Shown: one piece after another, positions 1-8,999 of the stretch
Layout: each line of letters starts with the position of its first letter
Position numbering within the stretch: position 1 is the stretch's first letter
Assembly: GCA_024195585.1 (NCBI GenBank)
Contig: SWBL01000288.1
Location: 1-64,000 of the forward strand
Length of the DNA stretch: 64,000 nt
Source of the DNA: Aureobasidium sp. EXF-3400
Lineage: Eukaryota > Ascomycota > Dothideomycetes > Dothideales > Saccotheciaceae
Direction of reading: 5' to 3'
Notes under the pieces: generated by a model
Database searches by the model: none
The model's input: the letters and a program-made list of their open reading frames with translations, nothing else
What the model was told of the DNA's origin: nothing
Position numbers and translations under genes: made by a program

Positions 1-56
1 CGGCCGAGGACGCGGGTGACCTTGACGAGCTTGACGGGGACCTTGGCGGATTCCAT
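1..56 (-). CDS. RPS28: 40S ribosomal protein S28 (eS28), N-terminal part, cut by window edge
   Basis: Reading the minus strand from the ATG at 56 gives a Met followed by ESAKVPVKLVKVTRVLG, which is the highly conserved amino end of eukaryotic eS28, a small-subunit ribosomal protein close to the mRNA exit channel. Only 18 codons plus two bases lie in the window; the rest (about 50 residues in this family) runs off the left edge. No splice donor appears in the visible part. The gene diverges from the LHS1 Hsp70 gene, with about 450 bp of shared upstream DNA. The identification rests on a short but nearly invariant peptide. Confidence 0.85.
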   Translation of the reverse strand, partial: MESAKVPVKLVKVTRVLG

Positions 57-505
57 TTTGAAGTCTTGTGTGATGAGCTGAGATAGCTTCTTCTGTGAAA
101 TGGGCGAGGGCGAAGGAAAAAAGGCGTCGACTGGGGTCTCGAGAATCTTCAGGCAGGACCGTGAGTATCTGGCGCTCTTTCCAAATTCGCGTCTTGGCGT
201 GTGTGCAGACTTTCGCCGGCGATTCCCCGTCAACGCAGTCCGTGCAGTCTGATGACTTTGAGATAAGATAAGATGCGGCGACGCAGCGACAGCTCGGGGA
301 AGAGACAAGTGGCAGTACACGTTTCATAAAAGTTGGTGATAGAAGACTCATCCAGACACTTGTCACTTTGGCAAGAGTCATGTCGAGTGCTGTCCTGACC
401 TAGACTTTGAACCGAGTTCCTTCCTCCAACACATCGACTGAGCTCCCAAATCACATTCAAGAAGCTACCTAACGACTATTTTATAGTCCTCTCAGCCTCA
501 TAACC
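57..505. promoter_or_regulatory. Divergent intergenic region RPS28 / LHS1
   Basis: About 450 bp lie between two outward-facing genes, so both promoters must be here. I see no convincing coding potential. The plus-strand side just before the LHS1 start is pyrimidine-rich with short AT stretches. No heat-shock or unfolded-protein-response element could be assigned with confidence by eye. Confidence 0.5.
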
Positions 506-3418
506 ATGGCCAAGATGGGAGGCATTATCCACCCATTTATGCTGTTCGCATTTCTGTTCATCGCATTTGCCTCGACGGCATCTGCAGCATCGGCAGTACT
601 AGGAATTGATCTCGGCGGTGCATACATCAAAGCAGCAATCGTAAAGCCCGGAGTACCCCTCGATATCGTCCCTACCAAAGACTCAAAACGCAAAGAGGCC
701 GCTGTTGTCGGCTTCAAGCCCGTATCTGGTTCTGCTCTCGAATTTGGCTCATACCCGGAAAGACTTTACGGCGGAGATGCTCTGGCCCTTGGTGGTCGCT
801 TCCCTGGCGATGTCTTCACAAACCTCAAGTCCCTCCTCGGCCTCGTTCCTGGCGAGCACGCCGACTCTATGATCAAGAACTACCACGCACGCCATCCCGC
901 AATCAAGTCAAACTTTGAGGAAGAGAAGGGAGCAGTCTCGTTCGTGCCCAGTGCCTTCAGCTCATCCGAAGCCCCATGGAGCCTCGACGAGCTGCTGGCC
1001 ATGGAGCTCAAGAACATTCGCACAAACGCCGAAGCCATGTCTGGCGGCAAGGGAGGCTCTGTCACAGATGCCGTCATCACTGTTCCTGTCCACTGGACTG
1101 CCGATGAGAGACGTGCCATCGAACGTGCCGCTGATCTGGCTGGTATCAACATCATGAGTCTCGTCAGCGACGGACTGGCTGTTGGCATTGATTACGCTGT
1201 CAAGCGCACTTTCCCTAGCGCCAGCAAGGGCGAGAAGCCAGAGTATCACTTGGTCTTCGACATGGGTGCTGGCTCGACGACTGCCACTGTCCTCAGATTC
1301 CAGTCCAAGGATGTCAAGGACATTGGTCGCTTCAACAAGACTATTCAGGAGGTCGCCGTTATGGGTGCTGGCTGGGACAAGACTCTTGGAGGAGATGAGC
1401 TCAATGCACTTATTGTCGACTACCTTGTTGACAGCTTCGTCGCTAAGCCCCAGGCCGTCAAGGCTGGCATCACTGCCGAAGAGGTCAAGAGCCACGGTAG
1501 AACTGCTTCTAAGATTTGGCGCGAAGCCGAGCGCGCAAGACAGGTTCTCAGTGCCAACTCTGACGTTAGATCAAGCTTCGAGGGTTTGTACAAGGATATC
1601 GACTTTGCCACCAAACTCACCAGAGCCGAGTTCGAGAAGATGGCCGCTTCTCACGCTGATCGCATCCAGGCCCCTGTTCAACAGGCTCTGGATGCTGCCA
1701 AGCTGTCTTTCAAGGATCTTGACTCTGTCATTCTTCATGGCGGAGCCATCAGAACACCATTTGTCCAGAAGAAGCTCGAGTCCATGACCGGCAAGAACAC
1801 CGAGGTTCGTAGCAACGTCAACTCCGATGAATCGGCCGCTTTCGGTGCCGCATTCAAGGCCGCTGGACTCAGCCCTAGCTTCCGTGTCAAGGAGATTAGA
1901 GATCTTGAAGCCGCTGTTTACCCCGCAGGCATCAAGTATCCCTCGGACGGCAAGGAGAGACAGCAAAAGCTGTTCGTCCCTACATCCCAGGCTGGATCTG
2001 CCAAGGAGATCACCATCAAGAACCTTGACGACTTCACCTTCAACATCTTCCAGACAGTTGGTAGTGTTGATCGTCCGGTCACCGAGGTGCAGACCCAGAA
2101 CTTGACCGCTTCCGTTGAAGCTCTGAACACCAAGTTCGGCTGTGCTAAGGATGAAATCTTGACCAAGCTCAAGCTCCGTATCAGCCCTGTTGATAGCATT
2201 CCTGAGGTTGTTGCTGCTTCTGTCAGCTGTGAAGTTGAGGGCGGCAAGGCTGCTGGTCTTGGAGATTCAGTCAAGGGTCTCTTTGGATTTGGATCTAAGA
2301 AGGGCGATCAAGAACCTCTCGTCGAAGATGAGGAAGTGGAGACTGTGAAGGAATCTAGCTCCTCATCCGCCAGTTCTTCCTCCAGTACCGCCAACGCTAA
2401 GTCAAGTGGCTCGGCCACTCCTGAAGCTGACACCAAGAAGAAGCGCACCGAGATTATCCCTGTTAAGTTCACCACTGTTGCCAAGGGTCTTCCTCAACCC
2501 ACACCTGAAGACATCAAGCGCATGAAGGAGCGTCTCGCTGCCTTTGACCGTTCAGACATGTCTCGCATTCAGAGAGAAGAGGCTTTGAACGTTCTCGAGG
2601 CATACACTTACCGTACCAGAGATCTTCTTGAGAACTCTGACTTCATTGGTGCCTCGACTGAGGCCGTCAGATCTCAGTTGACCTCTCTGCTTAGCAGCAC
2701 TAGCGACTGGCTATACGGCGAAGGCTCCTCCGCAAAGGCCGAGGCTTTCAAGAGCAAGCTTAATGACCTCAAGGCCATTGTCGACCCTGTCCAGAAGCGT
2801 AGAGAAGAAGCCTCAGCACGTCCCGAGATCCTCAAGTCGTTGCAGAGCTCGCTCGAACAGACCAAATCGATGGTCGACCTCATTAGCAAGCAAATTGCTG
2901 ACTCAGTTTCATCTGCCTCCGAGGCTGCTTTGTCGAGCAGCACGACTGCCGAGGCCCGTCCTAGCTCTACCCCTGCTGATGACTTGGATGATCTCGAAGA
3001 ACCTGATGCTTCATCGAGTTCCTCATCGGCCAAGGCCAGCGAATCACCTTACCTGACGCCCTACACCGAAGAAGACCTCACTTCCATCACCAAGGTCTAT
3101 GAGAGCGTCGCCGAATGGGTCAAGACCAAAATGGCTGAGCAAGACAAGCTCCAAGCCTTCGAGGACCCGGCCTTCACAGCTAAGGAGATTGAGGCTAAGG
3201 CTAAGGAGCTCAACAAGGCTTTGATGGATATGGTGACCAAGAGAATGCAGATGCCCAAGCGCAGCACTAGCAGCAGTAGCTCCAAGAAGCCCAAGTCTAC
3301 TAAAAGCAAGAAGGCAAAGTCGAGCAGTGAGACGTCTACAGCGTCAGAGTCTGCTTCTGCTAGTCCTTCTGTTGTGGTTGAGGAGCAAGAAAAGCCTGTT
3401 GAGCATGAAGAATTGTAG
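506..3418 (+). CDS. LHS1: ER-lumenal Hsp70-family chaperone, Lhs1/HYOU1 (Grp170) type
   Basis: 970 residues in a single exon. Residues 1 to about 28 form a signal peptide with a hydrophobic stretch (FMLFAFLFIAFAST). The Hsp70 ATPase fold starts directly after it with the phosphate loop VLGIDLGGAYIKAAIV, followed by DAVITVPVHWTADERRAIERAADLAG, HLVFDMGAGSTTATVL and SVILHGGAIRTPFVQ, which are standard Hsp70 signatures. A Ser-rich acidic insert interrupts the substrate-binding part (about 600-655), and a long helical lid with further Ser-rich linkers follows. That size and extended tail are typical of Grp170/Lhs1 and not of BiP. The last four residues are HEEL, a variant ER-retrieval signal. Known family role: nucleotide exchange factor and co-chaperone for BiP during protein translocation and folding in the ER. 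The ATG at 506 is the first that gives a signal peptide. Confidence 0.93.
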   Translation: MAKMGGIIHPFMLFAFLFIAFASTASAASAVLGIDLGGAYIKAAIVKPGVPLDIVPTKDSKRKEAAVVGFKPVSGSALEFGSYPERLYGGDALALGGRFPGDVFTNLKSLLGLVPGEHADSMIKNYHARHPAIKSNFEEEKGAVSFVPSAFSSSEAPWSLDELLAMELKNIRTNAEAMSGGKGGSVTDAVITVPVHWTADERRAIERAADLAGINIMSLVSDGLAVGIDYAVKRTFPSASKGEKPEYHLVFDMGAGSTTATVLRFQSKDVKDIGRFNKTIQEVAVMGAGWDKTLGGDELNALIVDYLVDSFVAKPQAVKAGITAEEVKSHGRTASKIWREAERARQVLSANSDVRSSFEGLYKDIDFATKLTRAEFEKMAASHADRIQAPVQQALDAAKLSFKDLDSVILHGGAIRTPFVQKKLESMTGKNTEVRSNVNSDESAAFGAAFKAAGLSPSFRVKEIRDLEAAVYPAGIKYPSDGKERQQKLFVPTSQAGSAKEITIKNLDDFTFNIFQTVGSVDRPVTEVQTQNLTASVEALNTKFGCAKDEILTKLKLRISPVDSIPEVVAASVSCEVEGGKAAGLGDSVKGLFGFGSKKGDQEPLVEDEEVETVKESSSSSASSSSSTANAKSSGSATPEADTKKKRTEIIPVKFTTVAKGLPQPTPEDIKRMKERLAAFDRSDMSRIQREEALNVLEAYTYRTRDLLENSDFIGASTEAVRSQLTSLLSSTSDWLYGEGSSAKAEAFKSKLNDLKAIVDPVQKRREEASARPEILKSLQSSLEQTKSMVDLISKQIADSVSSASEAALSSSTTAEARPSSTPADDLDDLEEPDASSSSSSAKASESPYLTPYTEEDLTSITKVYESVAEWVKTKMAEQDKLQAFEDPAFTAKEIEAKAKELNKALMDMVTKRMQMPKRSTSSSSSKKPKSTKSKKAKSSSETSTASESASASPSVVVEEQEKPVEHEEL

Positions 3419-3847
3419 AGTAGCATTGTCTCTTTAGCATAGAAGATCTATCAAATGTTTCCGTTTACAATCTTGTGTTCATTGTTTTCATGTTACATCT
3501 GTTTTATGAATAGTTGTCTGTCTAAACAGTTGTTGTGCATAGGTAATTTTAGATCTGTGATTTTGTTCCCTTCCAGGAATCGACCGGAGCCTTGAGAGAC
3601 GTGAGGTCTGTGACATTTATCACTGGAAAGATTTGATGCTTCACCAGAGGCTTTCAACTGCGATCTCTCGTACCAGAACGAGATGATTTCTGAAACATGT
3701 CTCTCTTCATGCAACACAATGAAAAGAGATAATTCTTGAAGCCTTTTTCCAAGGAACTGGACGGGTATGGGTGGAATACAAGGGGACGACGCTTATGTAC
3801 GATGAGGAAAAAGAAGATGGAAGAAGAAGTAAACCAGCACCCCCTCT
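3419..3847. other. Convergent intergenic region LHS1 / RPA43
   Basis: This 429 bp stretch separates two genes that run toward each other and should hold both 3' untranslated regions. AT-rich runs occur on both sides. Short reading frames on the minus strand have no recognisable product. No gene is supported here. Confidence 0.5.
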
Positions 3848-4783
3848 TTACCATTCCGGGTTGACATTCAAAGCAGGCACTCTCTTCTTTTTCGGCACCC
3901 TTCTTGCAGCCTTGAGTTCCTTGTCATAAGCCCTGTCGTCCTCTGGACTCAACAGAGTACCCTCGATACTCAAAAATCCTCTTTCGCGATCCGTGCTAGG
4001 CGCAGATTCAAAATCTTTGACTGTGAACTTGATCTTTCCCTCAATCTTCTTGCCGTTCTCGTCAACGTAATGGCCACTACTTTCATCGCTTTTGTTGCGC
4101 AGTCCTCTCATCCAGTCGGTTGCGCTTTTGGTGCCTGCGTTGGCGTTGTGGTTGGGCACCCATTTCCAGGTTGAAGGGATGCGCTTGCGGTCGACGCCTG
4201 CGTTGAAAAAGTTCCAGCAGACCAGACCGAGATAGCTCTCGTTTTGGAGGCTGACGAAGCCTTCGATGACGGCACCGGGGGTGGGACGTAGCAGGGTGAA
4301 GTCGACGGTCAGCCATACAAATGAGACTGCGTATTCGTCGATTGATTTTGCGAGGACTGTGGGAGAGGCATCGGGCCCGTCGCGCGAGGATGGTGCATCG
4401 GCGGGGCTGTTTGAGAGGCGTGGGTTTTCGTAGGAGAGGATAACGCCGCGCAGAGGTGGGTGGTAGGTGAGCAGGAGAGGAGAAATGTGTTCGGCGCAGA
4501 GACCATCGACGGGGAAGGCGTGGTAGATTGGCGACAGAGGGAGGTAGAAGGATGAGGTCTGCTTGACGAAAGGAGATGTGCTGGTTGCATCTGCAGCTGG
4601 CGATGCAATGCGCGGACGCTTTGGTAGGCTCTCGAGTGTCGTCTCTGATGCTTCTTCTTCTGCTGCTGGTTGTGCAGTTGGTGTGGCTTGTTCGTCGTGT
4701 CGTCGCTTCTTTGCCGACTTGTCGTCCTTGTTCTTTTTCGTCTTTGCCGATTTCGGTGTGTTCGCCATAGTTTCTGTTGACAT
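3848..4783 (-). CDS. RPA43: DNA-directed RNA polymerase I subunit RPA43
   Basis: 311 residues from the ATG at 4783; a second in-frame ATG at 4768 is an alternative start. The first 60 or so residues are Lys- and Ser-rich and probably disordered or nuclear-targeting (KKNKDDKSAKKRRHDE). The core begins with SSFYLPLSPIYHAFPVDGLC and continues with a region resembling an Rpb7-type tip domain (PPLRGVILSYENPRL) and an OB-fold half (VDFTLLRPTPGAVIEGFVSL, then SYLGLVCWNFFNAGV). This layout matches Rpa43, which with Rpa14 forms the stalk of Pol I and contacts Rrn3 for rDNA transcription. The tail is basic (KKKRVPALNVNPEW). It converges on LHS1 and diverges from the J-protein gene. Confidence 0.85.
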   Translation of the reverse strand: MSTETMANTPKSAKTKKNKDDKSAKKRRHDEQATPTAQPAAEEEASETTLESLPKRPRIASPAADATSTSPFVKQTSSFYLPLSPIYHAFPVDGLCAEHISPLLLTYHPPLRGVILSYENPRLSNSPADAPSSRDGPDASPTVLAKSIDEYAVSFVWLTVDFTLLRPTPGAVIEGFVSLQNESYLGLVCWNFFNAGVDRKRIPSTWKWVPNHNANAGTKSATDWMRGLRNKSDESSGHYVDENGKKIEGKIKFTVKDFESAPSTDRERGFLSIEGTLLSPEDDRAYDKELKAARRVPKKKRVPALNVNPEW

Positions 4784-5033
4784 TGTGCAGGTGTGTTGGA
4801 ACAAGAACTGTGTTGCTATAGAAATGTCGAAAAATGTCGGCTTTCACATTTCAGAAGGTTTATGCGCAGACGCGATTTTCGTCCGTGCACTGCGAAGACC
4901 CCCGGGGATCCACGACCACCAAGCAACCCTTTGTGAACCATGACTTTTGGCAAGCTTTCATTACCACCCCCAAACGAGTACACATCGCCAAACTATCGAG
5001 CACCTCGCTCGCAATCCACCTCAGACCAAGAAA

Positions 5034-6401
5034 ATGTCTGATAATTTGCTTTCTCTAGCTGGTTGGTATATCCTGCCCAATGTAAGTCGTGTTTCGTAGT
5101 CTCGTCCTTTTCTCAACACCATTTTCACCAAAAGACCAAATATGGACCAATATCCCTTGGATGCGATCGAGTCATTGAGCTTGACCATAATATATTCACT
5201 ATGCTCAAGATTTGGTTTCTATCTGTTCGATCTTGTCAGATTTTCCCTTCACTTCAACTTGAGATAAACGTAAATGGCTGACTTCCAACTCTACAGCTGG
5301 TCACAGGATGGGCTCAATCAGCCTTCTATGCCGTCTGGATACGCGCAGGTGATCCCAAACCTCAACCTGGAACAAAGGCCTTTGTGCAGCATCGCAGAAG
5401 GATCAACATTATAGTGATTGTGGCCTATCTTCTCTACACAATCTACGAAGCCGACTTTCAACTTCGCATGGCTGGAAACTTCTATCAAGATCTTGGTGTA
5501 GGACTGGCAGTCGATGAACGAGGAATCAACAGTCGCTTTAGAAGATTGTATGTTCTTGATTCTACTGAATTTCTAGAATTTTGATCTCTGAGGAAAAGCT
5601 AACAACGGTCAAAAAAGAACACTTCTCCATCACCCAGACAAAGTGACTTCAGACTCGGACCGCAGCACAGCAGAATCCTACTACGTCCACCTAAAGCTCT
5701 GCCGCGACATCCTCATCGACCCAGTTAGACGCTTCGCCTACGACCGCCTCGGGCCCGAAACCTTGTTCTGGCAAAAAGCAACCACGGTCCCTGATTTCCT
5801 GTCCATAGGCCTCAGACACGTCTTCATGTATTACACCGGCACCGCTGGTGTATTAACCCTCCTTGGATTCTTGGGCTACATCAAACAAGCCGCCATGTGG
5901 AGATTTCTCGCACTGGTCGCGTTGGGCGTGTTTGAAGTGCACTGCCTAACAAACCCAACCTTTCCTCGTTTGTTGACACAGCTCGCAAATCCCGTGTTTG
6001 CGATTATACCACATCATCCGTCTTTCTTGCCTTTCCAACTTGTTTCTTTGCTGAGGAAGTTGGTCTTGACGGCATTCATCGCATTCTCACAAATCGGGCC
6101 TTTGATTTCAAGCCCAGAAGCTGCGAAAGTGGCTGAAGAAAACGACCAGGTATCTCAGCAACAATTGCAGAGATTGGGCGCGCTGGGACAGGCATTGGAG
6201 AATGAAGCTAATATGCTCATGGGTTTGGAGATGACGCCGTTTGCGAATGACGAGGGTGCCATGAGAGAGATGAGGGGAAGAATGAAGAGGTTCCTGGTCG
6301 ATAATACTGTAAGGAGTAACGTGGAGGTTAGAAATGCTATGGGTGAAGCTATCGCGAGGAGGAGGCAGGGTGTACCGCATGGTGCCGTGGGTGCTAGGTA
6401 G
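5034..6401 (+). CDS. Membrane-anchored J-domain (DnaJ-like) co-chaperone
   Basis: Three exons: 5034-5081, 5297-5547 and 5618-6401, joining in frame to 360 residues. Intron 1 (215 nt, GTAAGT...ACAG) is long for this window; intron 2 is 70 nt. The start codon at 5034 opens MSDNLLSLAGWYILPN, an amphipathic or membrane-inserting N-terminus, followed by a hydrophobic segment around RRINIIVIVAYLLYTIY. The J domain follows, with the catalytic tripeptide in LLHHPDKV, which straddles the second splice junction. Two further hydrophobic segments (near VFMYYTGTAGVLTLLGFLGY and WRFLALVALGVFEV) and one near the C-terminus lie downstream. The family is known from Pezizomycotina as membrane-associated J-proteins that stimulate Hsp70 ATPase. 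ER location is likely but not shown. It may functionally pair with ER Hsp70s such as the LHS1/BiP system, which is inference. Confidence 0.82.
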
Positions 6402-6795
6402 ACTTTCTTCGCCTACGCATATGATAGCGAATAACAACCATGGCCATTCGATTATGATAATACTTGCATTCATGCTTTCATCAAGATTTGGAATCTTTGG
6501 TTCTTTGATTCTTTCTCCTATGCTCTAAGAGCTCTACTCTATCTATCTGTTTCTTTCGTTCCGATATCACAAAAAGCCAGTCCAGCTATGATCCTCCACT
6601 CTTCAGTCCAGCTAAAGTGTTTCCTTCCTTTTCTTCTAAGCCATAACAACCACTTCATAAGAAAATAAACATCCAGCCCGTAGGCTTCGCCATGCAATCG
6701 CTAATGCTAAGAATGAAAAAGCAAGCAATGCTGAAACAAGACATGCAAAAGATGCCAATGACAAAAACAGAAAACATAAAACAGTAAAAACAAAA
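6402..6795. other. Convergent intergenic region J-protein / CDC6
   Basis: This 394 bp stretch lies between two convergent genes and should hold both 3' ends. It is AT-rich with several T-runs. A 61-codon minus-strand frame at 6636-6821 overlaps the CDC6 end and has no recognisable product. No gene is supported. Confidence 0.5.
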
Positions 6796-8736
6796 TCATG
6801 CCACGATTCCATCACCTTCAATCATTTCCTTGAGGATATCACTGCCAGGTCCCTTGAGAGCTGAAATCAACTCGGCATGACCAACACAAGCAGCCATTCT
6901 TCTATCGTCGCCCATCGCTGCACCGGTAAATCCAGACTTGGACTTTCTGCTGGGTGTGCGGGAAGGCGTCAAAGGCATTGAGAACGATGAAGAGCCTTTG
7001 GCTTCAACAGCAGAGACGAGCGATAGTGTCTCCAGACCGCTGACCACATCTCTGAATTCAATGCTGGTCAGAGCATGTAGCAAGTTCTCGCGGCTGCATA
7101 GCGTGCAATAGGCTTCATACAGCTGCTTGATGGTGGGTGCGGCGTTCGCATGCTTTGAAGGTGTCATCGGGAAAGTCACCACGCTAGGTGCCTCGCGTTT
7201 CTTCTTTTCGAGTGCTGATAGTGCACATAGCACAGCCTTCTGCTGCAGGTTGAGAGATGCTAGACGTTGAGATGCTCCGTTGCTAAACACAGCGGCTGTG
7301 ACTTTGGCAACGTGGGCGATTGTCGCTCTCGGCGCAGTCTCGAGAGTCAAATGGCTGATCGAAGGGAAGAGAGTAGTCTGACGAGGGTCCTTTAGAGCTG
7401 ACTTCTGGAAGGCTGCCAACTTGACGGCAGGAGAAGCCAAATTCAGGTTCTCCTTGAGCGGCGTTTTTGACGGGCTGTCCTGTAGACGAATACGCGCTTG
7501 CTCGACCTTCGTCTCTGACTCGATCATGTCGACAGCTCTTTTGCAGATATCAAAGGCTTTTCTGAGATCACCAGTCTGAGACGCGACCTTCTTGGAGCAG
7601 AACTGGATTGCTGCAGGGTGTAAGAATGGAATGAAATTGGGGTCTGTCAATGAAGCATCCAATCCCTTGAGTTTCGATGTGATGATATTAGCGATCTGAG
7701 GAGCGGTGTATGGCATAAACGGCAACAAATCCGGCTTGAGATTGCGTGACTTGAGGCGAGGCAGAAAACGGTCAGTCAAATCGAGAGCATTAGCAATGCC
7801 GATAAGAATAAGACTTGACGAAGGCTCCATGGACCACTCGAATAGGCTGTACAACAGCTTGAGATCCAGATCGACAAGGCGGTCAATCTCATCCAGAATG
7901 ACGACGTACTTCTTGTCTTGCTCGAAGAAGTTTGCGCGCAAGAAGTCGAAGTCGGCGGCGCGTCCAGCAAGGCTGTTGAGATCCAGATCTTTTGACAGTG
8001 TGTTGGCGAGGTCTTTGGCGGTTTTGATACTCATACAGTTAACGGTCGAGATAATCATTTCACGATTTGAGTCTGAAGCAAGGTCTTGACAGACTTGACC
8101 AACGAAAGCACTTTTTCCGGTTCCTGGTGGTCCTGAAATGTAAAGACATCCACCTTCCTCAGAGACAAGGCGTTCTGATATGAATGTGGACAATTGCTCC
8201 TTCTCTTCCTCTCTTCCAACCAATACACCGGGATCCGTACATCTTGAGAAGACTTGACGAGCTTGGTTGTATACATTGTTGGCAGCACTGGAAGGAGTGT
8301 ATGGACTGCGAGGAGTGTCGGGACTGCTAGTAATGAGATGGCGATGTCTTGGGGTGATTGTGATTTTTGAGGCAAGGGCATCGCGCTGTCGCGGTGTTTG
8401 GGGCGTGGCAAGTGGACTTGACTTGACGACAGTAGATGACTTGGTGGTCTTCGAAACAGAGAAATGTGCACTGATCTTATTTGGCGACGACGTTGCGCGT
8501 TTCGAGGGTGTGGATGTGGGTTGCAATTGTGTTGCAGGAGAAGAAATTGGTCTGAAAAATGGATTGTCGTTCTCGTCGTTTCCTAGGACCAATGTCTCGC
8601 GGCGCTTTGCCCTGGTTTGTATGCCGGTGTCTGATGCTGTTCATATTGTCAATGTCTGAGCACGCGTACAGTACTTTTGGTTGTTCCTACCATTTGTTGA
8701 ACTCCTGGTACGTTTTCCTAGGATTGAAGCTGACAT
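6796..8736 (-). CDS. CDC6: DNA replication licensing factor Cdc6/Cdc18
   Basis: Two exons, 8691-8736 and 6796-8636, with a 54 nt intron between them, give 628 residues. The tiny first exon encodes MSASILGKRTRSSTN, matching fungal Cdc6 starts, and joins to SDTGIQTRAKRRETLVLGN. There is no ATG at the start of the long exon, so the intron is required. The N-terminal 130 residues are disordered and rich in SP/TP sites, including full CDK consensus TPSK and SPNK. The AAA+ core carries Walker A SGPPGTGKS (Lys about 190), Walker B VVILDEIDRL (about 260-269), sensor motifs and a C-terminal winged-helix region. Cdc6 loads MCM2-7 with ORC and Cdt1 at origins in G1. It shares a bidirectional promoter with MSH3. 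ORC1 or ORC4 are alternatives, but the VNCMSI motif and length fit Cdc6 better. Confidence 0.88.
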
Positions 8737-8999
8737 TGCCGTGGGCACCTCGAGCTGGCGACTGTGAATATGATATTATGAATTGAAGAAGGTGCAAATG
8801 ATATGAGCAATGTTCAACGGTGAATGTTCAAAGAATGGGAAGGAACGACTCGAGGAAAGCGCGTTGGACGCGAGGCGCGTAAAGTGCAATTTTAGCGCGG
8901 AAAGAGCTCGGTGCACGGACCTGTACACCATCCATTCCATTGACGCGCTGCATCGCGACAGTCGTCTAGAATCTAGACTCGTCGTCCATTCGCATAATC
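8737..8999. promoter_or_regulatory. Bidirectional CDC6-MSH3 promoter with clustered CGCG (MCB/E2F-like) elements
   Basis: Only 263 bp separate the two ATGs. Within 8856-8903 there are four CGCG-containing sites: AAAGCGCG (8856-8863), GGACGCGA (8866-8873), GGCGCGT (8874-8880) and TTTAGCGCGGAAA (8891-8903). The last resembles an E2F/MBF site on both strands. A perfect ACGCGT also lies inside the CDC6 intron (8662-8667). MBF/SBF-type factors are known to drive G1/S genes, including CDC6/cdc18, in yeasts. Shared control of MSH3 is inference. Confidence 0.6.
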
